This document shows positions 10,171 through 20,600 of a DNA stretch of 64,000 nucleotides, in pieces; position 1 is the stretch's first letter; each line of letters begins with the position of its first letter. The position numbers and the translations under genes were made by a program. The notes beneath the pieces are model-generated. The model saw only the letters and a list, made by a program, of their open reading frames with translations. It had not been told where the DNA came from and made no database searches. Source of the DNA: Nitrospirota bacterium (GTDB taxonomy: Bacteria > Nitrospirota > Nitrospiria > Nitrospirales > UBA8639); the NCBI GenBank assembly GCA_027623995.1, contig JAQBUF010000004.1, positions 18,551-82,550 on the forward strand, read 5' to 3'.

Positions 10171-11721
10171 ATGCAGACAGGAACACACAGTGACCAACCA
10201 GTCGAAATGCCCCCCATGGATGAGTTCAACCAGCAGTTAATCAACAATGTGCATCCTCCAACATGGGTCAATCCCGATCCCACCGGACGCTATAACCTGG
10301 TGGTGATTGGCGCTGGCACTGCCGGCTTAATTACTGCCGCTGTCGCCGCCGCCGTAGGAGCCAAAGTCGCATTGATTGAACGCCACTTGATGGGCGGGGA
10401 TTGCCTCAATGTCGGATGCGTTCCCTCCAAAGGTGTCATTCGGGCGGCCCGTGTGTGGGCTGAAGTGAATAATGCCGCAGAGTTTGGCTTGGACATCCCT
10501 GAGGGAGTCAAGCGGGACTTTGGCGTGGCGATGGCCAGGATGCGAAAATTGCGAGCAAAGATTAGTCATGTGGATTCTGCACATCGATATAAAGGCCTGG
10601 GCGTGGATGTCTTTATCGGAGACGGACGATTCACGGGTCCGGGAACCGTGGAGGTTGCAGGAAAAATTCTCGAATTTGCCAAAGCCGTTATCTGTACGGG
10701 TGCCCATGCCGCCGCACCGCCAATTCCCGGCCTGGCTGACACCCGCTATCTCACCAATGAAACCATTTTTTCATTGACCGAACTCCCGCCACGGCTCGGA
10801 GTCATTGGAGCTGGTCCCATCGGCTGCGAGATGGCGCAAGCCTTTGCTCGCTTCGGCAGTCAGGTCTATCTTGTTGAAGCCCTGCACGGAGTTTTACCGA
10901 ATGAAGATCATGACGCCGCGGACATTGTCCATCAAGCCCTTGAGCGTGATGGCGTACAACTCCTCTGCTGCGGGAAAGATCTGAGAATCACCAGCACTGC
11001 GGGCAGCAAGCACCTATCGGTTGATTCCCACGGAAAACATTATGATGTGGCCGTTGACGAAATCCTCGTTGGTGTGGGGCGAAGGCCAAATGTCGATGGG
11101 CTGGGATTAGAACTCATGGGAGTTGAGTTTGATAAAACCGGCGTAAAAGTCAACGATCGTCTTCAGACGACCAATCCAAAGATTTTTGCCGCAGGTGACA
11201 TTTGTTTCCCTTATAAGTTCACACACACAGCCGATGCGATGGCGCAAATCGTCATTCAAAATGCGCTATTCCCGCACCCGTTTGGGTTGGGATATGCCAG
11301 CACCAAGTCTCTCATTATTCCCTGGGCCACATATACCGAACCTGAGATTGCCCATGTCGGTCTATATGAGAGGGAAGCCAAAGACAAAGGGATCGAGGTA
11401 GACACCTTCACCTTTAAACTCGATGAAGTGGATCGCGCAATTTTAGATGGAGAAGATGAAGGGTTTGCTCGTGTCCACGTCAAGAAAGGAACGGATACCA
11501 TTCTTGGCGCGACCATTGTCGCGGCACATGCGGGTGACATGATTAGCGAGTTTACCCTCGCGATGAAAGGGGGCTTGGGACTCAGGACCATCACCGGCAC
11601 GATTCATCCGTATCCCACTCAAGCCGAGGTCATCAAAAAGGTCGCCAATGCTTGGAGGAAAACTACCTTCACTGCTGGCAAGAAAAAATTTCTGACTCAA
11701 CTATTTGCCAGGATGCGATAA
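10171..11721 (+). CDS. mercuric reductase/dihydrolipoamide dehydrogenase-like FAD oxidoreductase
   Basis: GAGTAGL, GGDCLNVGCVPSK redox motif, C-terminal HPYPTQAE. Confidence 0.87.
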   Translation: MQTGTHSDQPVEMPPMDEFNQQLINNVHPPTWVNPDPTGRYNLVVIGAGTAGLITAAVAAAVGAKVALIERHLMGGDCLNVGCVPSKGVIRAARVWAEVNNAAEFGLDIPEGVKRDFGVAMARMRKLRAKISHVDSAHRYKGLGVDVFIGDGRFTGPGTVEVAGKILEFAKAVICTGAHAAAPPIPGLADTRYLTNETIFSLTELPPRLGVIGAGPIGCEMAQAFARFGSQVYLVEALHGVLPNEDHDAADIVHQALERDGVQLLCCGKDLRITSTAGSKHLSVDSHGKHYDVAVDEILVGVGRRPNVDGLGLELMGVEFDKTGVKVNDRLQTTNPKIFAAGDICFPYKFTHTADAMAQIVIQNALFPHPFGLGYASTKSLIIPWATYTEPEIAHVGLYEREAKDKGIEVDTFTFKLDEVDRAILDGEDEGFARVHVKKGTDTILGATIVAAHAGDMISEFTLAMKGGLGLRTITGTIHPYPTQAEVIKKVANAWRKTTFTAGKKKFLTQLFARMR

Positions 11722-11724
11722 GTA

Positions 11725-12525
11725 TTGAAACAAAAACTTAGGAAAAATCTCATGAGACACGACAGGCCTCACACCACCTATAGATCCACCCTTTCATTTG
11801 GAATGTTGTTGGGACTCATCGTCATCACGGGGCCAGTACATGCTGGCTCTGATTCAATGTTAGAGGTTGGCAAGTTTTCTGCCGCGAGTCCTGAAGGATC
11901 ATTTCCCGATGGATGGGAACCATTGAATTTCGACAAAATCCCCAAACACACTAGCTACCAATTAGTGAAAGACCACGAAACCGTGGTCGTAAAAGCCACA
12001 AGTAAGCAATCGTCTTCAGGGCTCACCAGAAAGATCACCATCAATCCTAAAGAATTCCCGGTTGTGCAGTGGCGCTGGAAAGTAGACAACATTCTCCAGG
12101 CTGGAGACGTCACAAAAAAAGAGGGCGATGACTACCCAGCCCGTCTCTATATCACCTTTGAATATGACAGCAGGAAAGTCGGGTTTTTCGAAAAAGCCAG
12201 ATTTGAATTGGTCAAGCTGGCCTATGGCCAATACCCACCCACCGGCGCCATCAATTATATTTGGGAGAGTCACTCACCGATTGGAACCATTGTGCCCAAC
12301 CCCTACACCGACTATGTTCAAATGATTGTCATACAAAGCGGCACGCAGCGAGTGGGCGAATGGGTCATAGAAGAACGCAATGTCTACGAAGACTACAAGA
12401 AGGCTTTTGGCGAAGAGCCTACCAACATTTCCGGTGTGGCCATTATGACAGACACGGACAATACCAAAGAATCGGCAACTGCATATTTCGGGGACATTGT
12501 CTTTAAGAAAGCCGCAACCCCTTGA
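11725..12525 (+). CDS. DUF3047 family secreted protein
   Basis: Signal-like N-terminus; QWRWKVDN and DDYPARLYITF motifs. Confidence 0.75.
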   Translation: MKQKLRKNLMRHDRPHTTYRSTLSFGMLLGLIVITGPVHAGSDSMLEVGKFSAASPEGSFPDGWEPLNFDKIPKHTSYQLVKDHETVVVKATSKQSSSGLTRKITINPKEFPVVQWRWKVDNILQAGDVTKKEGDDYPARLYITFEYDSRKVGFFEKARFELVKLAYGQYPPTGAINYIWESHSPIGTIVPNPYTDYVQMIVIQSGTQRVGEWVIEERNVYEDYKKAFGEEPTNISGVAIMTDTDNTKESATAYFGDIVFKKAATP

Positions 12526-12723
12526 ATCGAAATAATCTTAAATGACATGGGAAATTTTCTTATAATTGTAAGGTTCTTCACAGATTTTTTTATCAAGGTC
12601 GCGTAATATTTCACGTTTCCATTTGACCTTGTTAAATAACAAGGGGCAAAAGCATCCAGGCTTCTTTAAGCCTACACTCGTCACTCATTTCGAGGGACAT
12701 ATTACTCACAAGGAGGAATCGTC

Positions 12724-13005
12724 ATGATTTCAAAAAAATCTCTGTTAGTCACGACCGCACTTTCAAGCCTGTTACTCGCCTCAACGGCCTATGCCGGAGC
12801 TGGGCACGAAGGCGGACATAGTGATTCTGCAGCCGGGCAATGCCATGGCGTCAATGCCTGTAAAGGCCATGGGTCCTGCCAGGGCGTTGGGCATGAATGT
12901 AAAGGCAAAAACTCTTGCGAAGGCAAAGGGTGGCTGAAGATGACGAAAGACATGTGCGAGAAAATAAAGGATGGAAAATGGGCCGCGATGCCCCAAAAGA
13001 GCTAA
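12724..13005 (+). CDS. secreted Cys-rich peptide, bufferin/MNIO-precursor-like
   Basis: Sec signal ending AYA; CHGVNACKGHGSCQGVGHECKGKNSCEGKGW; AAGGAGG RBS upstream. Confidence 0.75.
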   Translation: MISKKSLLVTTALSSLLLASTAYAGAGHEGGHSDSAAGQCHGVNACKGHGSCQGVGHECKGKNSCEGKGWLKMTKDMCEKIKDGKWAAMPQKS

Positions 13006-13043
13006 AATAATCGAGTTCCCTACATACTTGGAGGCAATATCAC

Positions 13044-13334
13044 ATGAATTCTAAAAAAAGTTTACTGACGAGTGCCGCGCTGACCGGCCTCTTACTGGCA
13101 GCAGGCTGCGCTCACCATGATGGGCCGAGTGTTTATGGCAAAGGCGATTCTCATGCGGCTCTTGGCCAATGTCACGGAGTGAATGCATGTAAAGGCAAGG
13201 GAGATTGCGGCGGAAAAGGTAATGAATGCGCTGGAGAGAATTCTTGCGAAGGTAAAGGTTGGCTTAAAATGTCACAAGCCGATTGCGAGAATGTCAAAAA
13301 TAGCGCATGGAAACCCATGCCCCCAAAAGCCTGA
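13044..13334 (+). CDS. Cys-rich lipoprotein, bufferin/MNIO-precursor-like paralog
   Basis: Lipobox LLAAGC; CHGVNACKGKGDCGGKGNECAGENSCEGKGW closely similar to upstream gene. Confidence 0.75.
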   Translation: MNSKKSLLTSAALTGLLLAAGCAHHDGPSVYGKGDSHAALGQCHGVNACKGKGDCGGKGNECAGENSCEGKGWLKMSQADCENVKNSAWKPMPPKA

Positions 13335-13358
13335 TTTCAAAAACTTAGGCCTTGACAA

Positions 13359-13404
13359 CAACAAGGGTGAGAGACTTTTCTACAGAGGTCCCTCACCCTT
13401 GTTT
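13359..13404. terminator. intrinsic terminator between convergent genes
   Basis: AACAAGGGTGAG...CTCACCCTTGTT inverted repeat. Confidence 0.75.
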
Positions 13405-13420
13405 CATTTCAACGCCCTTG

Positions 13421-13996
13421 TTAATACGATGGCGAATTCCCAGGCTTCCACTTAATATTGCACCCGGCGCTGGGCCGTTGTGCTTGGCTCACTGGTTGTC
13501 CGGCTAGGACGGCATCAATGGCCGCTCGTAAATCCTTTCCAGTAACAGGCTTACCATTCCCTGGGCGGCTGTCATCCAATTGCCCTCGATAGACCAATTG
13601 CTGATTTCCATCGAAAAGAAAAAAATCTGGGGTGCATGCGGCAGTGAAGGTCTTGGCCACCTCCTGCCCCTCGTCATAACAGTAAGGGAATGTGAAGCCA
13701 AGCTCCTGGGCCATAATCTTCAATTGCTCAGGACGATCATCAGGATAGTTGCTTGCATCGTTACTGCTGATCGCCACTATCCCAATACCTTTTTTAGCAT
13801 AATCTTTGCCCAACCGAGCGAGTTCATCTTGTACATGCACCACAAAAGGACAATGCCGGCATATGAACATCACCAAGATTCCCAAACTCTCAGAAAAACG
13901 AGAGGAGGAAATCTTGTCCCCCGACACCACGTCTGGTAACTCAAAATTGGGGAGTGCAGTGCCTAATGACAACATGGTTGAGTTCGTCAATGCCAT
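13421..13996 (-). CDS. thioredoxin-fold (AhpC/TSA-like) protein
   Basis: ICRHCPFVVHVQDEL CxxC motif and redoxin layout. Confidence 0.82.
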   Translation of the reverse strand: MALTNSTMLSLGTALPNFELPDVVSGDKISSSRFSESLGILVMFICRHCPFVVHVQDELARLGKDYAKKGIGIVAISSNDASNYPDDRPEQLKIMAQELGFTFPYCYDEGQEVAKTFTAACTPDFFLFDGNQQLVYRGQLDDSRPGNGKPVTGKDLRAAIDAVLAGQPVSQAQRPSAGCNIKWKPGNSPSY

Positions 13997-14128
13997 AACG
14001 ATTACACCTCTTGATTAAACAGGAATGAGAAGGTGGGGGCACCAGAGATCAGGAGGCTGACCTCATACATGGGACTTTCCCACTTCAGATTTTTTTCAGG
14101 CAGAAGGTCAATCTCTGGAAATACCCGT

Positions 14129-14407
14129 TCAACCCTTTTTCCAGGTACGAAAACGCTTGAGTAATTCATCTCGAACCTCATCAGGAATGGGTTCGGCAGG
14201 CAGCTTCCCAATCGTACGAATCGTGGTTTTCATTTGACTCAAATAATTTCGACAACCTTGGCAAAACCCCAAATGGATCTGGAACCGAACTCGCTCAGAA
14301 AAACTCATACTTCCTTCCAGGTACTCTGTAATGAGTTCGATGAGGTCCTGACAGGTGATGTTACCGGCCATCAAATGCATGAGTTGTCCCTTAAGATCCT
14401 GTGACAT
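14129..14407 (-). CDS. zinc-finger anti-sigma factor
   Basis: HLGFCQGCRNYL motif; immediately follows the sigma gene. Confidence 0.78.
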   Translation of the reverse strand: MSQDLKGQLMHLMAGNITCQDLIELITEYLEGSMSFSERVRFQIHLGFCQGCRNYLSQMKTTIRTIGKLPAEPIPDEVRDELLKRFRTWKKG

Positions 14408-15156
14408 CAGCCTGTTGGTCTCTTTTCTTCTAGTTGTTGTTCAATAATCTTTCGCACACGGGATCTTGCCCGATGAAGAAGCACACGTTGATTGGTCTCA
14501 GTGACTTCCAAAATATTACACACTTCTTTTGCATCCAACTCATCAATGTCACGTAAGGTGATCACTTGTCTCTGCACAGGAGGGAGAGCGCTAATGGCTT
14601 GTTGAATAAGCGCACGACTTTCCTTCGACAGTAACAGTCTCTCCGGTGTTTCCTCGTCCCACATACTAGGGAGAGAAGACCAATGGCCGGCTAACGAACC
14701 CGCTTGAATGAATCGGTCAGGCTCCCTCCAGCCTTCACCGTCCCCGTCGCTTTGCCCGTCTCCCGAATCCAAGGATTCATAGCGACGCTCCCGTTGACCT
14801 CGAGTTTTGGCGCGATTGGTCAATATGCGAAACATCCAAGTTTTAAGCGAGGACCGCCCTTCAAATCGAGGGAGACTTTCCAACACTCCTTGCCAGGTTT
14901 CTTGGACAACCTCTTCAGCCACTGCCCTAGAAGGCACATGGGCCATCGCTAGGCGCAACAAGGGGCCATGATAGGTATCAAGCAAAAACCCAAAGGCCCC
15001 CTCGTCACCTTCTCTTAAGGCAGAAACCAAGGTCTGTTCATCGGCCCATTTGTGTTTGGAGGAAAGTGCGGATTGTGCTGTGTCCTCTTCCTTCATGACC
15101 ACCTTATCGAGCTGTAATATTCGAAAAGAACGGGCAAAAATCGCTGACGATTTCAA
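14407..15156 (-). CDS. ECF-type sigma-70 factor
   Basis: VVQETWQGVLESLPRFEGRSSLKTWMFRILTNRAKTRGQRERR and C-terminal sigma region 4. Confidence 0.88.
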   Translation of the reverse strand: MKSSAIFARSFRILQLDKVVMKEEDTAQSALSSKHKWADEQTLVSALREGDEGAFGFLLDTYHGPLLRLAMAHVPSRAVAEEVVQETWQGVLESLPRFEGRSSLKTWMFRILTNRAKTRGQRERRYESLDSGDGQSDGDGEGWREPDRFIQAGSLAGHWSSLPSMWDEETPERLLLSKESRALIQQAISALPPVQRQVITLRDIDELDAKEVCNILEVTETNQRVLLHRARSRVRKIIEQQLEEKRPTG

Positions 15157-15356
15157 CAGTGAAAGCCGCTCGCGTCACATCGCTGGGGCATTATGGCGAG
15201 TGGGATAAAGCGAATCAAGTTGAGACGGCTAGCATTTTCAGGAGCCCTGATGAATTGGGGGCAGCGAGGATACTGAAGGAAGGGAAAAGGGAAAAGCAGG
15301 GAAGGATACGATCTCAAGGATCCCTGAAATTTCGAGAAGTCTTTACGGGGAAAGGT

Positions 15357-16016
15357 TCAAGACAAACGAAATATTTGCGCCAAAATACCAGTCCTGGTTG
15401 AACTCCCAGTCTTTTTTAACACATGCTTGATATGCTCTTTGACTGTATGTTCACTAATAACCAGTAGTCTTGCAATCTCTCGATTGGTCTTCCCTTCGGC
15501 GACATTCATAATAATTTCAAGTTCCCGGTCTGTCAGATTAAAATATTTTTGGGCTTCATTCGAGGGTGCCTGCGGTCGCCGACCAAGTCGTTCCAGGAGA
15601 ATTAAAAAACGCGGTTCATGTTCTTGATGACCGGGGATTAAAAACCCTCGAAGCAGGACGGGGTGTTCATATTCACCAATCACCCGTCGCAATTGAATCT
15701 CATCCACACTTTTCTCAGCATTGATGGACACTGCTTCCTGCTCAATCGCTCGACATAGGTCAAAAATTTCTTGTGGCAATACCTCATGGCCCATCACGCC
15801 ATGGGCTGAATCAATCTCAGGGGCAGCATCTCCATTGCGAACACGATCCTGGTCTACTCTGAACTGATGGCATATTCCTTCGGCCTCGGCATTCATATAC
15901 AACAAGGACATCGCCCCCGTTAATGACACTACGCCTGGAACCGCCCGCTTTTCGGCAATCTTTTCAAGCACACCTGACGACTGCGGAGTAGTAATTTTTT
16001 TTGACACCTTTGCCAT
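15357..16016 (-). CDS. LuxR-type HTH regulator
   Basis: LTDRELEIIMNVAEGKTNREIARLLVISEHTVKEHIKHVLKKTG. Confidence 0.85.
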   Translation of the reverse strand: MAKVSKKITTPQSSGVLEKIAEKRAVPGVVSLTGAMSLLYMNAEAEGICHQFRVDQDRVRNGDAAPEIDSAHGVMGHEVLPQEIFDLCRAIEQEAVSINAEKSVDEIQLRRVIGEYEHPVLLRGFLIPGHQEHEPRFLILLERLGRRPQAPSNEAQKYFNLTDRELEIIMNVAEGKTNREIARLLVISEHTVKEHIKHVLKKTGSSTRTGILAQIFRLS

Positions 16017-16244
16017 GCATTTACCTTTTCTTGGCCATCAACAACATACTCATCACGAAAGGAGGAATCACCACTATTGATCTTTGCCAGGGTGAAAGAA
16101 CTCTTCATTCCTCCTGGCGCAGGACACATGACTCCTCTCAAATGCCAGGTGACACGTCTACCAAGATTTATTCGGTTCAAGGGTAACGTTTCTTTATCAT
16201 CATGATCCCCAGATGGTGCCAACTCCAACAAAGTCTCGCTTGCT

Positions 16245-16349
16245 TCACCTCAATGTGCTGTCATCTATTTGAGACTCAGCTCTTTGCCAAAGCCCAATGA
16301 CGATACCCAGCAGCACAAACATGACCGAATACAGACAAGCAAGCACCAT
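16245..16349 (-). CDS. possible single-TM small protein (34 aa)
   Basis: Manual translation MVLACLYSVMFVLLGIVIGLWQRAESQIDDSTLR*; below the supplied ORF length cutoff. Confidence 0.35.
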   Translation of the reverse strand: MVLACLYSVMFVLLGIVIGLWQRAESQIDDSTLR

Positions 16350-16520
16350 GACGCATCTCACTCTAGTATCTGGATACACGATATGGTCTTAGAGAAAATT
16401 GGGATCATACGGAATTTATGGTTCTGGCAGCACAATACGATCAAGTGCACATAATTGAATGGAAGCCCTCGTGGGTTATTTTGCCTCTCCATTTACACGA
16501 CTCTGGTCGTCAAGTCGTTT

Positions 16521-16633
16521 GTGTAGCTGCAGCATCTTATGCTGCCTCTTCCAGACGGCAGTGGCCCATGAGGCGTGGGAAGAGGCACGACCCTTCGGTA
16601 GGACTCAGGACAGGTAAGATCGTGCAGCTACAC
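16521..16633. repeat. nested inverted repeat
   Basis: GTGTAGCTGCAGCATCTTA / TAAGATCGTGCAGCTACAC outer arms; TGCCTCTTCC / GGAAGAGGCA inner arms. Confidence 0.75.
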
Positions 16634-16875
16634 CAGAAAGAAACCTCACGGGAAGGAGATGGCAGGGGCAAGAAGTTTCCTGCATCCAGAATGGATGAAG
16701 GAAGGGGCAGAACCATGTTTTCGATATGATCCGAAAAGGCTAATGGAATTACGGAGAGTCGTAGGCCGTCGATTTCCACGAAGCCTCACAATACAGAAAA
16801 GACCCTGACACTCATGAGATACCCATAGGCATTCCGCATGAACATCAGGGCCTTACCCGGATGAGTTGGAAAAGC

Positions 16876-17355
16876 TTAACTCTCTTCTTTTTTAATCTGT
16901 TCGCTCAGATAGTTTTGAAGACCAACCTGCTTGATGGTTTCAATTTGCGTTTCAATCCAGTCAATATGCTCTTCTTCGTCCTTCACCATCTCTTCGAGCA
17001 TATGACGGGTCGTATAGTCATTGACTTTCACACAATGAATAATCCCCTCCGTCATCAACTTGACCATGGATTTTTCTTTATCAAGATCGGACTTCAATTG
17101 CTCAGGCACGGTTTCTCCAATTTTGACCGTTCCAAGCCGCTGCATATTCGGCAGCCCATCCAGATACAGGATATGATCGATGATCACTTGAGCGTCTTTC
17201 ATTTCTCCAAAGCTTCTATCCAGCACGTGATGATGAAGTCGCTCGTACCCCCAGTTCTTACACATCTTGGCGTGTAGGAAGTACTGATTGATGACGGTGA
17301 GTTCTTCCGTCAAAATCTTATTCAGTAAATTGATCACCCCTTCTTTGGCTTTCAT
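16876..17355 (-). CDS. bfr: bacterioferritin
   Basis: LTEELTVINQYFLHAKMCKNWGYERL; start at MKAKEG. Confidence 0.88.
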   Translation of the reverse strand: MKAKEGVINLLNKILTEELTVINQYFLHAKMCKNWGYERLHHHVLDRSFGEMKDAQVIIDHILYLDGLPNMQRLGTVKIGETVPEQLKSDLDKEKSMVKLMTEGIIHCVKVNDYTTRHMLEEMVKDEEEHIDWIETQIETIKQVGLQNYLSEQIKKEES

Positions 17356-17523
17356 ACCGGCCCCCTTTCTGCTTTCCAACCTGAAACGTTATCCATATTT
17401 TCAAAATGCCCTTCCAAGAAAATCTGACCTGTATTCTTTGCGAACACAGATTCATGCTACCTCTCATTTTCGGAATCTGTCAATAGAATACTTTAGGTAT
17501 TTTTCCTTAATCATGATTCTCTT

Positions 17524-17580
17524 TCTCAACTTCGCTGACTTAGATTCTCAAGTTCGCTGATTTGAATTTTCAACTTCAGG
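17524..17580. repeat. 22-bp imperfect tandem repeat, about 2.5 units
   Basis: TCTCAACTTCGCTGACTTAGAT / TCTCAAGTTCGCTGATTTGAAT / TTTCAACTTCAGG. Confidence 0.7.
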
Positions 17581-17670
17581 ATACGATCTTAAAAAAAGAT
17601 ATTCTAGAAAGTATTCATGTGTGGTTCACTCAGTTGACCAATATTCTTTTCCAGTGTTACCGTCGACGTC

Positions 17671-20600
17671 ATGTCTGACACTCATAAAAATCGCCCCGCA
17701 AATCGCCTCATTCACGAAACCAGTCCTTACTTGCTGCAACATGCCTACAATCCCGTTGATTGGTATCCTTGGGGCGAAGAAGCGCTCACGCGAGCACAAA
17801 CCGAAGGCAAACCCATCCTGCTTTCCATCGGGTATTCTGCCTGCCATTGGTGTCACGTCATGGAGCGAGAATCGTTTGAGAATGACGAAATCGCCACATT
17901 GATGAATCAAGACTATGTCTGCGTGAAAGTGGATCGAGAAGAACGCCCTGACCTCGACGAAATTTATATGCAAGCCACCCTGGCCATGAACCAAGGAAAC
18001 GGTGGGTGGCCCATGACCGTTTTTTTAACCCCGGATCAACAACCGATCTTTGCAGGTACCTATTTCCCACCGACGGATAAATGGGGACGCCCAGGCTTTG
18101 GTACGGTCTTGAAAAAAATCGCAGAAGGTTGGCACAAAGACCGCGCGGAAATTGTTGAAACCGCCACTCGGTTTACCACGCGATTGCAGAAATCCATTCA
18201 AGTCCCCTCGCCCACTACCGTAGGACAAGCAGAGCTGGATGCTGGAACAGAGCAATTCGCCAAAAATTTTGATCCGGTCTTTGGGGGATTTGGGCAAGCG
18301 CCAAAATTTCCACCTGCCACTGGCCTTTCATTTCTTCTTCAACATTATCGTCAAACCGGACATGACCATACCTTACACATGGTGCGCAAAACCCTTGATG
18401 CCATGGCTGCCGGTGGCATGTATGACCACATGGCGGGAGGATTTTCACGCTATTCTACCGATGAGCGTTGGCTAGTCCCGCATTTTGAAAAAATGCTGTA
18501 TGACAATTCACTGCTGGCCAAAACCTATGTCGAAGCCTATCAGGTCACCCAAGACGCCAATTACCACCGAGTGGCCACGGAGATCCTCGATTACATCATT
18601 CGAGAAATGACTTCTCCTGAAGGTGGATTCTACTCAGCCACCGATGCCGACTCTGAAGGCGTGGAAGGCAAGTTCTTTGTTTGGGATCCAGAGCAAATTC
18701 AATCGATGGCTTCATCTGCTGAAGACGCCACACGCTTTTGCGCCTATTACGACATCACGGACGATGGCAATTGGGAACATCATAGCATCCCCAATACCCC
18801 TCGCTCTCTTGATGCCGTGGCTCAAGAATTGGGTTGTTCTCCGGAGGAACTCCAGCAGACTATTGACCGGGTACGTCCCGTTGTTTACGAGGCTCGACTG
18901 AAACGCATCCCTCCAGGTCTCGATGACAAAATCATCACCGCCTGGAATGGCATGATGATCAGCGCCATGGCCGAAGCCGCTCGTGTCTTTGGCCAAGCCC
19001 AATACTTGAATGCAGCCACCAAGGCTGCCGATTTCCTTCTTCGAACTCTTTCAAGACCAAATGGTGGACTGTATCGAACGTGCCGAGAGAACAAAGCCCA
19101 CTTAGATGCCTACCTTGAAGATTATGCCTTTCTCATCGAAGCCCTCATTGATGTCTACGAAGCAGGGGGGAGCGAAAAATATTTAGCCGAAGCCGTCCGA
19201 CTGGCTGAACGGCTGCTCCAAGATTTTTCCGATCAGGAACATGGCGGATTTTTCACGACCGCGAAGGATCATGAAACCCTTATCCTTCGAAGTCGTGAAG
19301 GCCCCGATGGTGCCACACCCAGCGGAAATGCCGTGGCCGCCATGGCTTTGGCTCGGCTTTCGTTTCACTTTGGACGAGAAGATTTTCGTGACGCCGCAAC
19401 GCAAGCCATTCGAGCCTATGGCCAACAGATCGCTCAAATCCCACGTGGCTTTCCGAAGACGTTAATTGCCTCGGACCTACTTCTCAAAGGCCCTGTTGAA
19501 TTAGCTTTGGTAGGCACCGCAGGGGAATCTGGTTTGGAAGCTCTGTCCAAAGAACTTCGGCGCCATTTCGTACCGAATCGCGTCATCGCTCATCTTGATC
19601 CCAATCAATCCAAGTCCACACACCCACTACTGAAAGACAAAACCCTTGTGCAGGGCAAGCCAGCACTCTATATCTGCCGAAACTTCGCCTGTGCAGCACC
19701 GATTACCGACCCGAAGCTGATCGAGCAAGCCTTGGCCAATCATCTAAATCCTTCTTCCAATTCGCCCGAAGCCCAAACTACCAGGCTCAAAGCCTCCGGA
19801 CTCCCAGGGAAAGCGACACCGCAGGGAACCGGAGCCTATGTCTCACGCATCTTATCCAGCGCATTGGCCATACGACCATCAGCCACTGGCTATACACCTT
19901 TGGGATCAACAGGCCTCACCACGTCTCGACTTGGGTTTGGAGGCTACCGCATCACCGAAGGGCAAGATGAACACCGAGAAGCCCTACGTAAAGCCCTTCG
20001 TGAAGGATGCAATCTCATCGACACTTCAACGAACTATACCGATGGAAGCAGCGAGCGATTAATTGGTGGTGTGCTGAAAGAATTCATTGCCAAACAAGAA
20101 ATCACACGGGAAGAAACAATTGTGGTCTCGAAGATCGGCTACGTACAAGGCCAGAATCTCACTCGGGCCGAAGCCAAGGAACAAGCAGGGCAGGCCTATC
20201 CAGACATGGTGAAATATGGCGAGGGCATATGGCATTGTCTCCACCCTGAATTTCTTGAAGATCAACTCACTCTTTCCCTCGATCGCCTCGGACTAGAAAC
20301 GCTCGACATATGTTTACTTCACAACCCAGAGTACTTTCTTTCCGACGCCAAAAATCGAAAACTAACTGTTGATGAAAAAAAACTCCACGAATTGAGGCGC
20401 GAATTCTATCGTCGCCTGCAACAAGCTTTCAGGTGTTTTGAAGAACAGGTGACGGCCGGACGGCTTCAATACTATGGCGTCTCGTCCAACACCTCAACGG
20501 CATCTCCAGATGACCCAGAAGCCACCTCACTCTCTCGAATGCTTGAATGTGCACAAGCCGCGGCCCAAGATCTTGGGAAAGCCTCGCATGCGTTTCGAGT

